The position numbers were made by a program, and so were the translations under genes. This document shows, one piece after another, positions 21,162 to 32,506 of a stretch of 64,000 bases of DNA. The notes beneath the pieces are model-generated. The model was not told the origin of the DNA. It saw only the letters and a program-made list of their open reading frames with translations, and made no database searches. The stretch's first letter is position 1; the number at the start of each line of letters is the position of its first letter. Source of the DNA: Pisolithus tinctorius (Eukaryota > Basidiomycota > Agaricomycetes > Boletales > Pisolithaceae); assembly GCA_024663395.1 (NCBI GenBank), contig JANFAH010000118.1, positions 32,999 through 96,998 of the forward strand. The letters are read 5' to 3'.

Positions 21162-22884
21162 AGCGCGTGGCCACGACGTGCAGAGCGGTCACATGACCCC
21201 ACTTAGTCAACATCGCAGGACTTTCTGCGCAAGTCCTAATACCGAGTGCGCGCGTCGATTCGCTTGACGAATCTTCGAATAAAACATTTATTGCTGATAC
21301 TGTGCGGCCGCAGAATATTTCGAGTGCGAGGGCATCTATCCTCGCTGTGTGCTTCAACATTTCGATTCGCAAAGCTTCTTCTGGTGGCTTCCTTCGTATG
21401 ACGAGCCTCAATGGCTCCTCGATCTTAATTCTTCTTGCAATAGCCTTCGACTTGATGTGATTCATGTGCCGCGGCGCTCTGTGTGAGTCAACGACCTCTT
21501 TGTATGCCAACCTATCTGTTTCAGGACTGCCTGTGAGTGTTTCGAGCCCTTCGACTCCAACTCCTGTGGGCTTCGGGTGTTCTTCGAGCCTTTCGGCTTC
21601 AAATTCGAGCGGAATCTTTGACCTGAATAGGTCATTGGTTAACTGATGTGTATTTCTGCTGACTGCAGGAACTCCGAGGCCACTCCTTTCATTGCCTCGA
21701 CCTCTTAGGTAGGACTCCTGTAGTGACACACCAGTAGCCATCAGAGAAGCTCGATATGAACAAAATGAAAAACCCCTTTGTGTGTTGCAATTCGCCTCGA
21801 ATTCGAATGGGACTTTCGTTGTGAGTGGTTCCTCCACCAATGTTGGTTCAACTCGCTCAAGTTCTACTGCTTCCTGTAACTCAGTAGTCAGTATTCGGTT
21901 CGTACTCGAAGAAAACTCTTTCGTCTCAAAACAGGTTGCTGCAGCTGCTCCGACGAGCCTGCCAGGGCTTTGGTCCTCACTATTTGTCTTCTCAGGTGGG
22001 CTGTGTGGCTGCGCGCAACTTGTCAAAACTAACTTCAGTACTTTCTCGCACTCTATGTACCTTGATAACTCTGTAGATCCCTGTACACTGTTTGTCAGCG
22101 AGTCATGTGTAGCTGTAGGCAGAAAACACTTCGTAGATAGATGTTGCTTGTCCACACTTGATTCTGGGTCACTTCGTGGCTCATAGTAGTCTTCTGCACT
22201 TGTTTGTGCTCGCTCCGAGCGAAATCCTTTGCGTAGTAGTCGCGTGGCTGTGTGCGTTACTTGCTGCATGGGCCATGGATCGTCCGAGTGTCGCTGTCGA
22301 TCATCGCGTCGCATTTTCCGAATGATTTCGCACCGGAATTCCTTGTCAAAGCCTTGTAAATAGAGGTCTTCGAGCTCGTCAGCCTCGAGTTGCCTCGAAA
22401 CCCGTAGAAACACTGCTAAATCTAGAAAATAGAGTCTGTAGTTCATCAGTTCTTCCTCTGTATGAACTTCTCTTCTTGCTCGGCTGTAAAGGTCATTCCT
22501 TGAATACTGTCGATCCATTTTCTGGGACCCAGGATACAAACACGCAATGGCCACCACGAATTCGGGCCAACTCAGGTGATCTTCAACAAACTCATACCAT
22601 GAGTCTGAGATTTCGCTGCTTGCATACCAGCAAGCCCATTTCGCCCATTCTTGGTCATCGAAGCAATTCTCGCACTCGCAAAGACTTCGAACCTCTTCGA
22701 AATACCTAAAAAGGTCAGCTGCACACCCTGAGAACCATGGTGCATCCCTCGAATGCCTCGGTGGCATTCCCTCGAGTTCTCTCGGCGCATTCTCACGACT
22801 TCTTCGCAGAAATTCAACTATTAATTTGCCTTCAGACTTGCTTCTCGGCTCAAGGGATCTTCGACTTCGACACTTGCTCGACAT
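21145..22884 (-). CDS. Gag-like protein of element A (interrupted)
   Basis: Minus-strand frame from the first ATG at 22882-22884 (MSSKCRSRRSLEPRSKSEGK); the frame is open further upstream but without ATG. Capsid-like region: DLFRYFEEVRSLCECENCFD, EEELMNYRLYFLDLAVFLRV, LYLQGFDKEFRCEIIRKMRR, then Glu/Ser-rich sequence with LTTELQEAVELERVEPTLVE. No zinc knuckle seen. The frame ends at 21145 only because it runs into the solo LTR at 21161. Without that LTR it continues from 20727 with TQVILHTDDSRVIDRLRKIA to the border of element X at 20597. Homologous to the Gag at the window start. Particle formation is inferred from family. Confidence 0.7.
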   Translation of the reverse strand: MSSKCRSRRSLEPRSKSEGKLIVEFLRRSRENAPRELEGMPPRHSRDAPWFSGCAADLFRYFEEVRSLCECENCFDDQEWAKWACWYASSEISDSWYEFVEDHLSWPEFVVAIACLYPGSQKMDRQYSRNDLYSRARREVHTEEELMNYRLYFLDLAVFLRVSRQLEADELEDLYLQGFDKEFRCEIIRKMRRDDRQRHSDDPWPMQQVTHTATRLLRKGFRSERAQTSAEDYYEPRSDPESSVDKQHLSTKCFLPTATHDSLTNSVQGSTELSRYIECEKVLKLVLTSCAQPHSPPEKTNSEDQSPGRLVGAAAATCFETKEFSSSTNRILTTELQEAVELERVEPTLVEEPLTTKVPFEFEANCNTQRGFSFCSYRASLMATGVSLQESYLRGRGNERSGLGVPAVSRNTHQLTNDLFRSKIPLEFEAERLEEHPKPTGVGVEGLETLTGSPETDRLAYKEVVDSHRAPRHMNHIKSKAIARRIKIEEPLRLVIRRKPPEEALRIEMLKHTARIDALALEIFCGRTVSAINVLFEDSSSESTRALGIRTCAESPAMLTKWGHVTALHVVATRCKLGI

Positions 22885-23040
22885 TTGTTGCTCAAAAATT
22901 AGCTCTGAAAATTTCCTGAATTCCTGAGAGTAGATGGTAGCTAGAATCAAGACTCTGAATACTTAGCTTGTCCAACTCAACCCAGCCAAGACTTTGTCCG
23001 GTGATAAAACGGTGACTTCTTTCCCCAAATTGGACAGAAC

Positions 23041-23060
23041 CCCCCTCGCAGTGGGCTCCA
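23041..23060 (-). other. Candidate primer-binding site of element A
   Basis: Two bases inside the 5' LTR (minus strand) comes TGGAGCCCACTGCGAGGGGG. It starts with TGG, as expected for pairing with the CCA end of a tRNA. I cannot assign the tRNA. Confidence 0.5.
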
Positions 23061-23062
23061 GA

Positions 23063-23523
23063 TGTAGGAATAGGTAAAATAGATGTACCTATAATGGTAA
23101 TAGTCAGTAATGGGCGAGTTTAGTGCTCGACCCAAAAGGGAGGTTCTCTCTGGAGAAAGAAGTGTAGTAAAAGTAAAAAATGCGAACTAGAAAAAAAGAT
23201 ACTTAGCTGTGCCTGTCTAATACTCTTGCCAGTCCTCCTGGCACTTTGGGTACTCCCCAAAGTAATAAATCTAACTTTGAAAACTTGCCAAAATGCGAGA
23301 CTAAATCACCCTACTACTGAGGGCCTGTGACATGTACTTGGTTGTTATGGTAAACTGAACTTGCGCGAACACAGCACATGTGCTTAGTCAGCGACGCGGC
23401 TGCTCGTCACCAAGTCCAGGGGTACAAACACAAAAACAAAGGCAAGAAATAAAACAAGTCCTTCCACCCCTAAACTCCCGACCAAGACGGATTCTCCTAG
23501 GGAACTCGAACTCGTTCCCTACA
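23063..23523 (-). repeat. 5' LTR of element A
   Basis: 461 bp, identical by eye to the copy at 13404-13864; followed by CCGG at 23524-23527 and then by RPB1 sequence. On the minus strand it starts TGTAGGGAACGAGTTCGAG. Confidence 0.92.
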
Positions 23524-23940
23524 CCGGCAATATCATTATCCATGTAGGTTGAAACTACCAGGAGGGATGAGTGGATGGGGAAAGAATACAATGCGATACT
23601 TGCCTGCAACAGCTGTTCAAACTCCGTTACGACGGGAGCAGGTGCACCTTCCTACTCACACCATCGAACGCTGACAGAGGCCATAGTGATGTCACCCAAC
23701 TTGTATGTCAGATCATCTTCACTCGTCATGACACCGCCATCAACAGCTCTACTCGGGCGGACAGGTGGAGGCAGTACTGGCAATACGGTGATGGTCATCC
23801 ACTCCGGTCTTGCGTACTCGTCTGAGAGACTTGAAGTAACTAGAAACCAGAATTCAACATTTTCTTGAATGTCGTGTACACCTCCAACGGTGTGCACAGG
23901 CGTTTGTCAGGCTGCAATGACTTGATGTCCTACAAAGCGT
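23524..23940 (-). pseudogene. RPB1: RPB1 pseudogene, upstream fragment
   Basis: Minus-strand RPB1 sequence preceding that at 13403: KSLQPDKRLCTPLEVYTTFK, then with a frame change LSDEYARPEWMTITVLPVLP, then SEDDLTYKLGDITMAS, EGAPAPVVTEFEQLLQ and TYMDNDIAG at the border of element A. The next residues, [13 protein letters not shown], follow across the element at 13403. Defects: a stop for Gln after RWCE, a frame change near 23860, and a damaged junction before TYMDND. Sequence beyond 23940 to 24190 is not RPB1-like to my eye, so the duplicate was already truncated at its 5' side. Confidence 0.8.
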
Positions 23941-24223
23941 TAATATCTTGATGCCCTTCATCGGTTCTGAGTACCGTGAGATGCGAAGGACGGTAGCAAG
24001 CAGTTCAGGGAGGGACTGCTCATGTGAGGTAGAGATATGTTTGCTGGCGCCATGACCAGGTCCTGAGGAGATGTAGTGGGAGTGTCGATAACGCGTTACT
24101 CTCGTATTAGACGCATGCCGGCGGGCTACGTGACCAATTTTCCCACTCGACCCATGAAACAGGATCACGCTGTGAGGAATCCGCATTCCCTGGACGCGTA
24201 AGCCCCTATCATTAACCGTTCCG

Positions 24224-24775
24224 TGACTACTGTTACGTCCGCTCCCATCTCGCGTTCACCGTTGTTCACGCGCTACCTTCCCACGCCCTCGCTCCCTCTC
24301 GCGCAATGCTATACCCGCGGCCGCTGTGCTCCGGTTGTTGTTTTTCCTCGGACTCTTTCTTTTATCACGGTCTCTATTCCTTTAGTGCTTGTAGTATACC
24401 CTCGGCCTCAGTTTGGCCTGTCTTCTGTGTACGCGCTGTCGCGCGGCTTTCCTTTACTGTACCCTGTCTTACTTAGGTTCCGGGTTTGTCCGGACTATAA
24501 AGCCCTGTACTTAGGTACAGAATGGGACCTTTTGGCACTGGGAAGGTCACCACGAGTTTCTTTTCCACTTTGTCTACACCGAACATCTCGCATTCCGCCG
24601 CGCACGAACTTCGTATACCGCTCGCACCGCTCGTATCGCCAGTACTACTCCGCGGACCACGCCGCGCACGTCACGAAACACTACCGCTACAAAGCGCTGG
24701 GTCTCTCCTTCTAGTCCCGACAGTCCAGAATCCCTTGGGACGAACAATTCGTTCCCTTCATTTCTTATTGTTGTT
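24224..24775 (+). mobile_element. LTR-like CpG-rich block
   Basis: A CpG-rich tract unlike its neighbours, with a TATA box (GGACTATAAAGCCCTG near 24493) and near its end an inverted repeat GGGACGAACAATTCGTTCCC (24738-24757). These are usual features of gypsy LTRs. I could not fix its ends or find a target duplication. Confidence 0.35.
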
Positions 24776-24976
24776 ATCTAAGCCATCTAGCTCGTGTTGT
24801 ACAGCTACTTGGACTTTTCCTACAACGCGGATAGCGAGGCAATATGATAGAACAGACGGCAGAGCACAATTACAAGACAGACCAAGCAGCAGCCAGGAAA
24901 TAAAGAACTTGAAACTGCCAGTGCGCTGTAGTAACTACTACTTCGAAGTTGGTACTAGTGTTGATAGGGTGAATTT

Positions 24977-27900
24977 TTAGAACGAAAGGTCATCAACGTC
25001 AGCCTCTTCGAACTCATTGAGTTCATCACCATCTTCGTCATCCGAATTGCTGCTGACATCTGTGCAAGTATCCGTGTCGTTCTCGCTTGAGCTGTCATCT
25101 GTGTCTTCATCGCCATTCACCTCCATATCACTTCCATCCTGATCATCCTCATCATTCTCTTCCCCTAACTGTCCATCATCCTCATTGTTCATCTCTCCTG
25201 CCGGAGAGTGGGGAAGGGAATGTGCGTGACCAGGACTTCTCCCAGCAAAGCACATGAACATATCTCGGTCAGCAAATCTAAGAAGTAGGATTAGTGAGGT
25301 GTAGCACTAGAAATACACACCTACATGTTTACATAGAAATTTACCCAGTCATCTTCTTCCCCTTCTCTTCATGCAACGGATTTCCCAGTGGGAAGTAAGT
25401 GAGTCCCCTTACCATCTGTGAAGGCCGGTATAAGGTGAACAGCACGGATCGCAATATTGGGGTCAAGAAAACCGAATGTGGCAGGGTCAGAGGTCGGGAT
25501 GAATCCTATCTTGGGGAGGTGGCCTACGGCTAAACGAAATCGGCGGCCCAGGGATACACCAAGCCATTGAACCCACAAAACATGCAAGTTTTGGAAGCCC
25601 TCGCCTCTGCTGAGAAGTCGCACATCGACATGGTAGATTCCAAGTACACGGGCATACCAATATGGATGGCAACCTGGCCCTGATTCACCAGTAGGAACCA
25701 TTATGTCGGACTGGTGGCCTAGGTGTAGGAAATCGTACTCTTCGCACATGTCATAGGTAGTGTAACGAATTCGCATGGTTCATATGGCATATAGCTTGTT
25801 ATCTCGGATTATAACGCTGTTATGTTCCTCCCCTGAATATTCGTCATCTTGGTCAGCAAGGGGCACATGAAGGAGTCGGTGTAGAAGATGGTTTTTGAGG
25901 TCCAGAAGGAAACCCTTGGATCAGCTTTGGTGTTAGAGACTGGATAAGACAAATCACTTGCTCCGATAGGCTTACTTTCAGGGCGGGATCATCCTGCTGA
26001 TCCTGGAGAATGGAGAGCAGGTCCAATGGAGAGGTTCTATGGGAAAGAAGGAAGTGCTGTGGAACTTGAGTGGTCATGTTGCTTCTTGGAAACGGCTCCC
26101 GTGCTCCGCTGCTACAGCTCTCTTCTGCTGGTAGCTGATCGATGACCTGCAGCCACCTCCGACGTTGCTCATGTTTCGAGAGCTGGTTAATTGTGTTTTT
26201 CTTACTAGTTAGAGGATAATAGGCTTTCAGAGCATGATGAGCAAGTTCCCCCTGAAATCAGTTAGTCTGAAGAAACGCCCGAAGATCTGAAGCATATCAC
26301 CGTTTGCGTTGTATACGAATCTGTCATCCCAAACAATCTAATAGATTCCACATAATCTCCTAGCACATGGAATTTATACATGCACATGTTGAACGTCTTC
26401 ACTTTCCCACCACTTGGCGGAGACGGCACAGCAGAACCAGCTCCATCATGGGCTTGCTTCCGCAACTGGGAAGCTCTCTCTTTAGGTAGCTCAACGGTGC
26501 AATAGTCAGGACATAATTTCCTTGAAAATAAACGGAGCTTTTGACAGAGAATTATATGGGTCCTTTCTAGGTCGTTTAAGGTCGTCTCCGTGTGTAGTCG
26601 CAGCTTTGCAAGCACGTGCCATTCGGCAAAGTGGAAGAGTAACGTGGACACGATGCGGTCATGGGCTGGTGGGAAGAGACCTTCGAAGACTGGAATGGCG
26701 CACTTTACTCTTATTGAGCATCTGAGGTAGCATAGATGAGATGTAAATGAACGTGCCTGCAGGATGTCTTCAAAATCTCTGGCTGCAAGCCACTTCATTT
26801 CCGAGGTATTGCTAGAAAATTTCCGAATAGTCCCTCAACTGAATGAAGGTATTTGCCAGAACCTGGGAATGCTGTTAGTTGAAGCAGAACGCCGAGAAGA
26901 GCAATTACCTTGCATCTAGCTCAGCAACAGTTAATGCACCAGTTGGAAGACCATAGAGAAGGCGAATAAGGTGTGTGAAAAGGGACTTCCAAGAACCAAG
27001 CTCACATTCATGCATTAAATCGACTACTAGCATGGTGAGTTGCTTCAGACCGAGGCCAGACAGTTTTTCTGCAAAAGCATTCTGGAGAGCCGTCGAATAA
27101 AAAGGTAAATGCCAAGAAGTGTATGTACTTATGATGGTCGGAACCCACGAATCGCTACCAAGTACACATTCCACGAAGGATCCATCTACCACCTTTGCCT
27201 GCTTGAGTATAGCTTCGCGTACTTGGAGAACCTTCTGCAATACAAACTCCCTCAACTGGGATGCTCGCAGACGTGCGTCATGAAGAGTTCCAACGCGATC
27301 TATCAAGTGCTTGGGTACCAAGCAATGTGGGCAGGGGCGACGACCCATCTCCCATATGGTTGCAATAAGAGCCCTAAATTGTGGAGTATCAACTACTGAT
27401 GAGTGCCAGGAACATGTCTGATAGAAGTTCACATTACTTTTCTGGGTAATCAGCTGAATAGGTGAAAATACAGGGGAACACTTGGCGGATGGCTCCGTCG
27501 GGGCAGCGCAGGACGATGCCATGGTGACAAGCCTCTACAAATGCCTCATCCAATAAAATATTCCAACAGCTGTGAAACAGTTCATGGCGACAGTGGGCTT
27601 GTAGGGAGGCAATTCCCTTCCTGGACATTCTTTCAAGAGTCAGGAAGAAATCTTTGATACTGTCTGGGAGCTGCAATACCGATCACAATAAGACGTCGAT
27701 CTTCGGAGTAGAACTGCCATGACTTACTGAAGGGAAGAAGGCTACTAGATGACAAGCACCGGAGTTTGGCATTGCATGGGCATACTTCGAAACATTTCCA
27801 AAATAAAGGTAGAGTGGCCAAGCCTTCGCATTGCTGAAAGTAGCCAGATGAGTGGCATCAGAGAAGAACATGAGACCAGCGATAACTCACTCCAGCTTGC

Positions 27901-29250
27901 ATCCAGGCTCCGGTGCTTGCTTTTGAAGCATTGCATGGGCATCGATCCAACTGTCCGAAGTGTATAATTCACCAAACGCTCGCTGAACTTTGCCAGTGAT
28001 GGGATCATGCCAGATTTGTTCAAATGGCCATAGATGGAATGTTTTAGCTTGGATATCATTGAACGCTGAATGTATAACCTCAATGAGAGATCGATAATGA
28101 AAACCTGGTACTGAGTATTTCTGACTGCTCCCCTGATTTGTCTTCGTCCTGGTGGGTACCTCGATATCCACGGAAGAAACCTTCCAGTTGTCCAGAAACA
28201 CTACCTCAGAGTTCCCAGAACTCTCACCTGGAGCATGGTCCTCGTCAAGGAGTCAAAGATGTCTATTAGATGAAAAACCATGGAAGTCCACAGAATTGAA
28301 ATCCTCCGCTAATAGCACGGCCTGGACGAGCCTCGTGACTTCGCCCTCGGACTTATGCTTGCTGCCCATATTCATCCATTGCATCAGGCAATATATGGTC
28401 ATGTTTGCGAACGGGTAAGGAGGAGGAGGGAGGTGAGGCCGAGGAACAACGTGCATGCCCTTTTGTAAAAGGGGACATACTTTGGCCAGTAGCGTAGATG
28501 AGACAAAGGAATCAGGCTCGAAGGATGGGCAGTGGAGGTACCAGCGACATATGCCAAAGAAGTCTCTTTCTGATTGAAAACTCCCATGTATGTGAAGTAT
28601 CACCCTGCGAATAATGCCTGCTCGATTTCCCGACGCAAAATCTGGATTCTGCAGAGGTGTAGTAGATGGAGGCAAAGGTGCATGATTGTGACAATCTTGA
28701 ATTAGGCTATGCGGAAGTTGGCCCTCGGCTACAAATAGGAACTATGATATCAAAGTGCATCCATGGACAATTCCTATGGCACTTACCACTGGCAGGTCGT
28801 GTGTCAACATGCATATTCGAATCTTCGGTTTGCATATCATTGCTCTCATCCTCATCAGCACAGGGATGTGGACTTGGAATACGAAGCTGGGTGTGGTCTG
28901 ATACACTGGCAAGGGTAGCAGTGGTTCCGTGGTCGTCATTTGGTATCACACCAGCCTGGTCCTGAAGTAAAGGTGAGTACTGCAGTGGCGGTTCATGAAG
29001 TGGTCAAACGGTCACCACTTACCAGGTCTTGAAGTCCACTGCTGCGCCCTGTAAATTTCCTGAGCACGGTACTTGACTGCCTCACCGTGTATCGCAGAGC
29101 AGCATCTACCCTTTTCACTCTTTCATGACGCTTCAAAATGGCAAGGCTTGTGGATTTCCAGTATGATGAACAGAGCAGCCAATGTTTTGAAAGTGAGCAT
29201 TGATTGTCAAAAGTTCGGCTGCATGAAGGTCCACAGAAGAGTGTGACCAT
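24977..29250 (-). pseudogene. Plavaka-type transposase gene (C2H2-like N-terminus), one in-frame stop
   Basis: Many short-intron exons on the minus strand. From an ATG at 29248-29250 comes a zinc-finger-like CGPSCSRTFDNQCSLSKHWL. Then follow YPFANMTIYCLMQWMNMGSK (28400), GFHYRSLIEVIHSAF and ELYTSDSWIDAHAMLQ (28100), LMFFSDATHLATFSNAKAWP (27850), HCRHELFHSCWNILLDEAFV and IFTYSADYPEK (27500), CPHCLVPKHLIDRVGTLHDA, LVVDLMHECELGSWKSLFTH (27000) and CAIPVFEGLFPP (26690). The late exon has HPYWYARVLGIYHVDVR, GFLDPNIAIRAVHLIPAF, then FADRDMFMCF and an acidic tail ending at 24977. This matches the basidiomycete Plavaka family of CACTA-like DNA transposases. One clear lesion: TGA at 25369-25371 after GKSVA where relatives have a basic residue (CGA to TGA). 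No terminal inverted repeats were identified. Confidence 0.75.
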
Positions 29251-30332
29251 GAGAGTATGAAAAGACAATAGTGCTGGATTGTAATGGCCACCGGAATGGC
29301 AGCGATCATGGCAGCAAGATATGACGGGGTCATTGAGCTGTGTTAGAGGTAACAAAACGATTACTACAACCGGGGTTCTTTCGGTGAGGCTAGGAGCCCT
29401 AGCATTAGGTTTCGGTAGGCCGTCAATGCCCGGCAGTGACATTAGTTGGGGGATTTGAGATTTCATACCCGAATCACATATTGACAGGCACGAGCCTGAA
29501 AAAAATTGTTATAATGCAGGCTAAATGAGATTGGGACGTTCCAAGCTGAACATACCTCTCCCTTCCATCCTTGAAGCCTCCGTAGCCTGCAAGGTGATTT
29601 TCTTCATGTTAGATCGTGGTGGTGCATGAATCTGATAGCAGAATACGTTCTCAAAGAACGACTTCAAGTCAAGTTGGGACTCTTGATCCCAGGCAGAGAG
29701 ACGTACTGGGTGAGACAAGTGTTGGTGGATCACTGAAGATAACGGTCACAGTTTATCAACATCTCTAGAGTAAACATACTCACCGATTTTTGCATATGCA
29801 GGCGTGGGTGAAACCTGGCACCTACCCGAACCCCATGGGCCTGCAAGTCTGCCAGCCATGAACAGTAAGTATACTCAGAGCAACAGCAAACTCCAGCAGG
29901 ACATAAGAAGCTTGGGATGCCAAAGTTCTAGCTCCTTCGTAATAGGTGTGTCCCCTCGTGTTTGCTCGTAGTTGTATTAGTTAACTGGTTTTGGATAGAT
30001 TCCGAACGTGAATGCACCCCAACTCTGCCACCTTGTGGGCAGCCTCCAGCACTTCAGGAGCTGCCACAGCATCGTACAAGTCGAATGATCACCATACCCA
30101 TCCACATTGTACAGGAACTCATTTGAGCAAGGTGGGCTGCTGAGATAGTGAAGTGTGAAGCGGAGCAGAAGTTACAAGTGCTACAGATGGTACATGGTAA
30201 ATGGAGGAAGTATACTTGAGGCAGGTCCTAGCGATGCAGCTCCCTGTATGCGACGAACAAGGACGAAGTACAACTGGTCGCAAACAATACAAGTAAACCA
30301 CATAGATGCGCATCGTTTATTACCAGCCCTAT
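29251..30332. other. Region upstream of the transposase gene
   Basis: The transposase frame is open up to 29466 on the minus strand, so the start could be earlier. A further possible minus-strand exon at 29580-29733 reads MIHQHLSHPVRLSAWDQESQ and has plausible splice sites near 29550, but I could not tie it to a protein. Nothing else was recognised. Confidence 0.35.
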
Positions 30333-30789
30333 TCAGCATTTTGTCAATGCAACCTGCAGCAGTTTCATATCGAGCTCTTGGTCGGGTTCACATATGGTCT
30401 TGAGATACCGTTTCGCTTCGTCAAATCTATGAGACCACTCCTGTACCTCTGCCTTGCACATGTAAGTGCATGCCTCGTACTGGTGAAGGCAGTGTTCTGC
30501 AGCCTGCAGTTGCGCACCAATCATTGCAATGGCTTGTTCTGCCACATTACATATGTGTTTTTGATGAGCAGTGCTGGGGCCTTTCAGGTTGAGCTATTTG
30601 ATAGATTAAGTTTTATTCCACAGGAAGAGAACTGCGACGCACCAGGTTTATAATGGCATTATCAGTAGAGGTCCCTGAGCCGTGTCTCTCTGGTACAGCT
30701 AGTGCACCATGCCAAGATAAGTTTGGAGCATCCAAAGTGGACTGAAGTTCAGGCTTCCTGCCACATTCCGACTGTTGAGAGGAAGTCAT
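30333..30789 (-). CDS. Small two-exon gene, unknown protein (135 aa)
   Basis: Exon 1 is 30643-30789 (ATG at 30787-30789; MTSSQQSECGRKPELQSTLD), exon 2 is 30333-30593 with stop TGA at 30333-30335. The 49-nt intron has GTGCGT and ATAG ends and both exons are in phase 0. The second exon is helical and Cys/Glu/Lys-rich (VAEQAIAMIGAQLQAAEHCL, WSHRFDEAKRYLKTICEPDQ), perhaps a coiled coil. I recognise no family. It lies 1 kb upstream of the transposase gene on the same strand. Confidence 0.5.
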
Positions 30790-32506
30790 TGTCGCAAAAG
30801 TTGAACAAGAATTGGCGCCGTATGATGGTTGTAATAGATAATGAGGATCTAAACTCCGACTTCGGACTTTTCCTTGTTGTGAGACTTTTTCAGTTGTGCG
30901 CAAGTCATGATAGATATGGTTTATAGATTAGAATAAAACTTCCACTAACTGGCTGGAACATTCAATGGCCTACCCCAAATCCGCCACCTCGCAGCAAGAC
31001 TAGTAGCAAGCACCTCGCGCAAATTTTAGGACACAGGATGCTAGTTCTACATAATCAATAACGGTGACATTGCGCAGTACAAGTTACATACATGGTAAAG
31101 GCTTGCTGGACTACGACAATGGTACTCGAGAGGCGCCTCCCCGACATTATGATATTACAAGGGCAGTAGTGGCCTGCGATATTGTGGGCATATATTCTAG
31201 GTGATATTTCAGTTTCTGTTGTGTGTGCGATGACGCGAGACTATACCTACTTTGAGAGCAAGCCACTGTATCACATGATGGAAACATCGCGAAGTTAGAA
31301 AACAAAATGGAGGACCTCGCACGACATACCTTCACAAGACATTCCATGATCTTGTGACGGTCGGACTGAACCAAGAAACGAGGAAAGGCTCCGCTAATCA
31401 CGAATACTTGATCTTGCCATGAAATAGAGTGGCTGCTATTGCCAAAGGTTGGCAGCTGTTAAGACTTCTGCTTGCTGGGCGACTCAAAAACAACAAAAAT
31501 GCACAAATGACAGGCTGGTATTTTTGGTAGCACGACTCTTGAGGTCTTTTGTAAGGTAAGTGATTTGTTGCCGCCGCGGTGTAGAAATTGGAGGGGCGGA
31601 ATCGCGTTGAGAGGTAGTAACGGTAGGAGTTAAGCTGGGGTTTTGACATAGTAATTCATCCAGCTAGACAGAAAATATCGAGTTTAAACTGAAAGCACGC
31701 TACAAAAATCACTTGCCCCCAGTCTCTGAATATTAATCAATAAGATCCAAGGGCTGCTGACGCCATGACTACAAATGTACAAAATTGGCGTATTGCTCGC
31801 AGAAAATATGCAATAAAACTGAGAACAGTGTTGAAGTCTTTGTCACCATGTCCACCTGGGACATGCCTTATTGTCAGCAGGACTAGGGAGGAGTACACTA
31901 ACTCACGAGATTAATGTTTTCCACTCCGACAAAGATAATGACGACGGGCAACAAATTCTTGTTCAGTGTGAGTAATGGTGTCGCAGTAAGCAGCGAAATA
32001 TTCACCCTGGCATCATATTACCCTTGAAGCACATCGGCACTGTGAACGTTAACCCGATTCTCGTATGCTGAACTTTGGCCCAACTGTCAATAAGGCAGTG
32101 TAAACATGTCAAGGGTGAATGTGTCTTGCCGCTTCAACTAATCTGGCCACCAAACAGCTAGCCTGGTGAAGAACGGATTGCCACATTCGGTCAGATGAGC
32201 TCGCTGCCCTCTGTGCTAACAACACCGTTACGGTTATCCCCGCTCACCCAACGTTCGGATTGTAATGGCTGGGGAAGGATCAGGGGACTCTCCTCAAGGG
32301 AAATAGGAATGAATGAGCAATGTGGATAATGGTAGTCCCACTGGTTCTCATGAGTAGAGGGTAAGAGGACAGGCAGGGAGCACTCGGATGGAGTGGCTAC
32401 CTGCGTATCTGGGATAGTAACATCGGTGCATGAGGATCTCCAGCTGCCAAATGAAACCCGCGAATTTGATCACGAAGATAACGGTGAGGACATCGACGTC
32501 AGTGAC
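30790..32506. other. Gene-poor stretch
   Basis: Short open frames on both strands, none with a recognisable domain or a convincing exon chain. Base composition is ordinary and CpG is moderately frequent, unlike the tract after 33700. Confidence 0.4.

Larger units (their letters stand above)
13404..23523 (-). mobile_element. LTR retroelement A, 10.1 kb, with nested insertions
   Basis: Bounded by two 461-bp direct repeats that I find identical base for base (13404-13864 and 23063-23523), each TGTAGGAATAGG...TCCCTACA. The 4-bp flanks CCGG (13400-13403 and 23524-23527) are a target duplication. The coding strand is minus: primer-site candidate at 23041-23060, Gag at 22884, then a repetitive coding-like region. 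No reverse transcriptase or integrase motif was seen, so it is non-autonomous as it stands. It contains a solo LTR (20728-21161), element X (18755-20593), an array of intron-like repeats and a captured ERG26 fragment. It splits the RPB1 pseudogene. Identical LTRs point to a very recent insertion, or to gene conversion. Confidence 0.88.
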
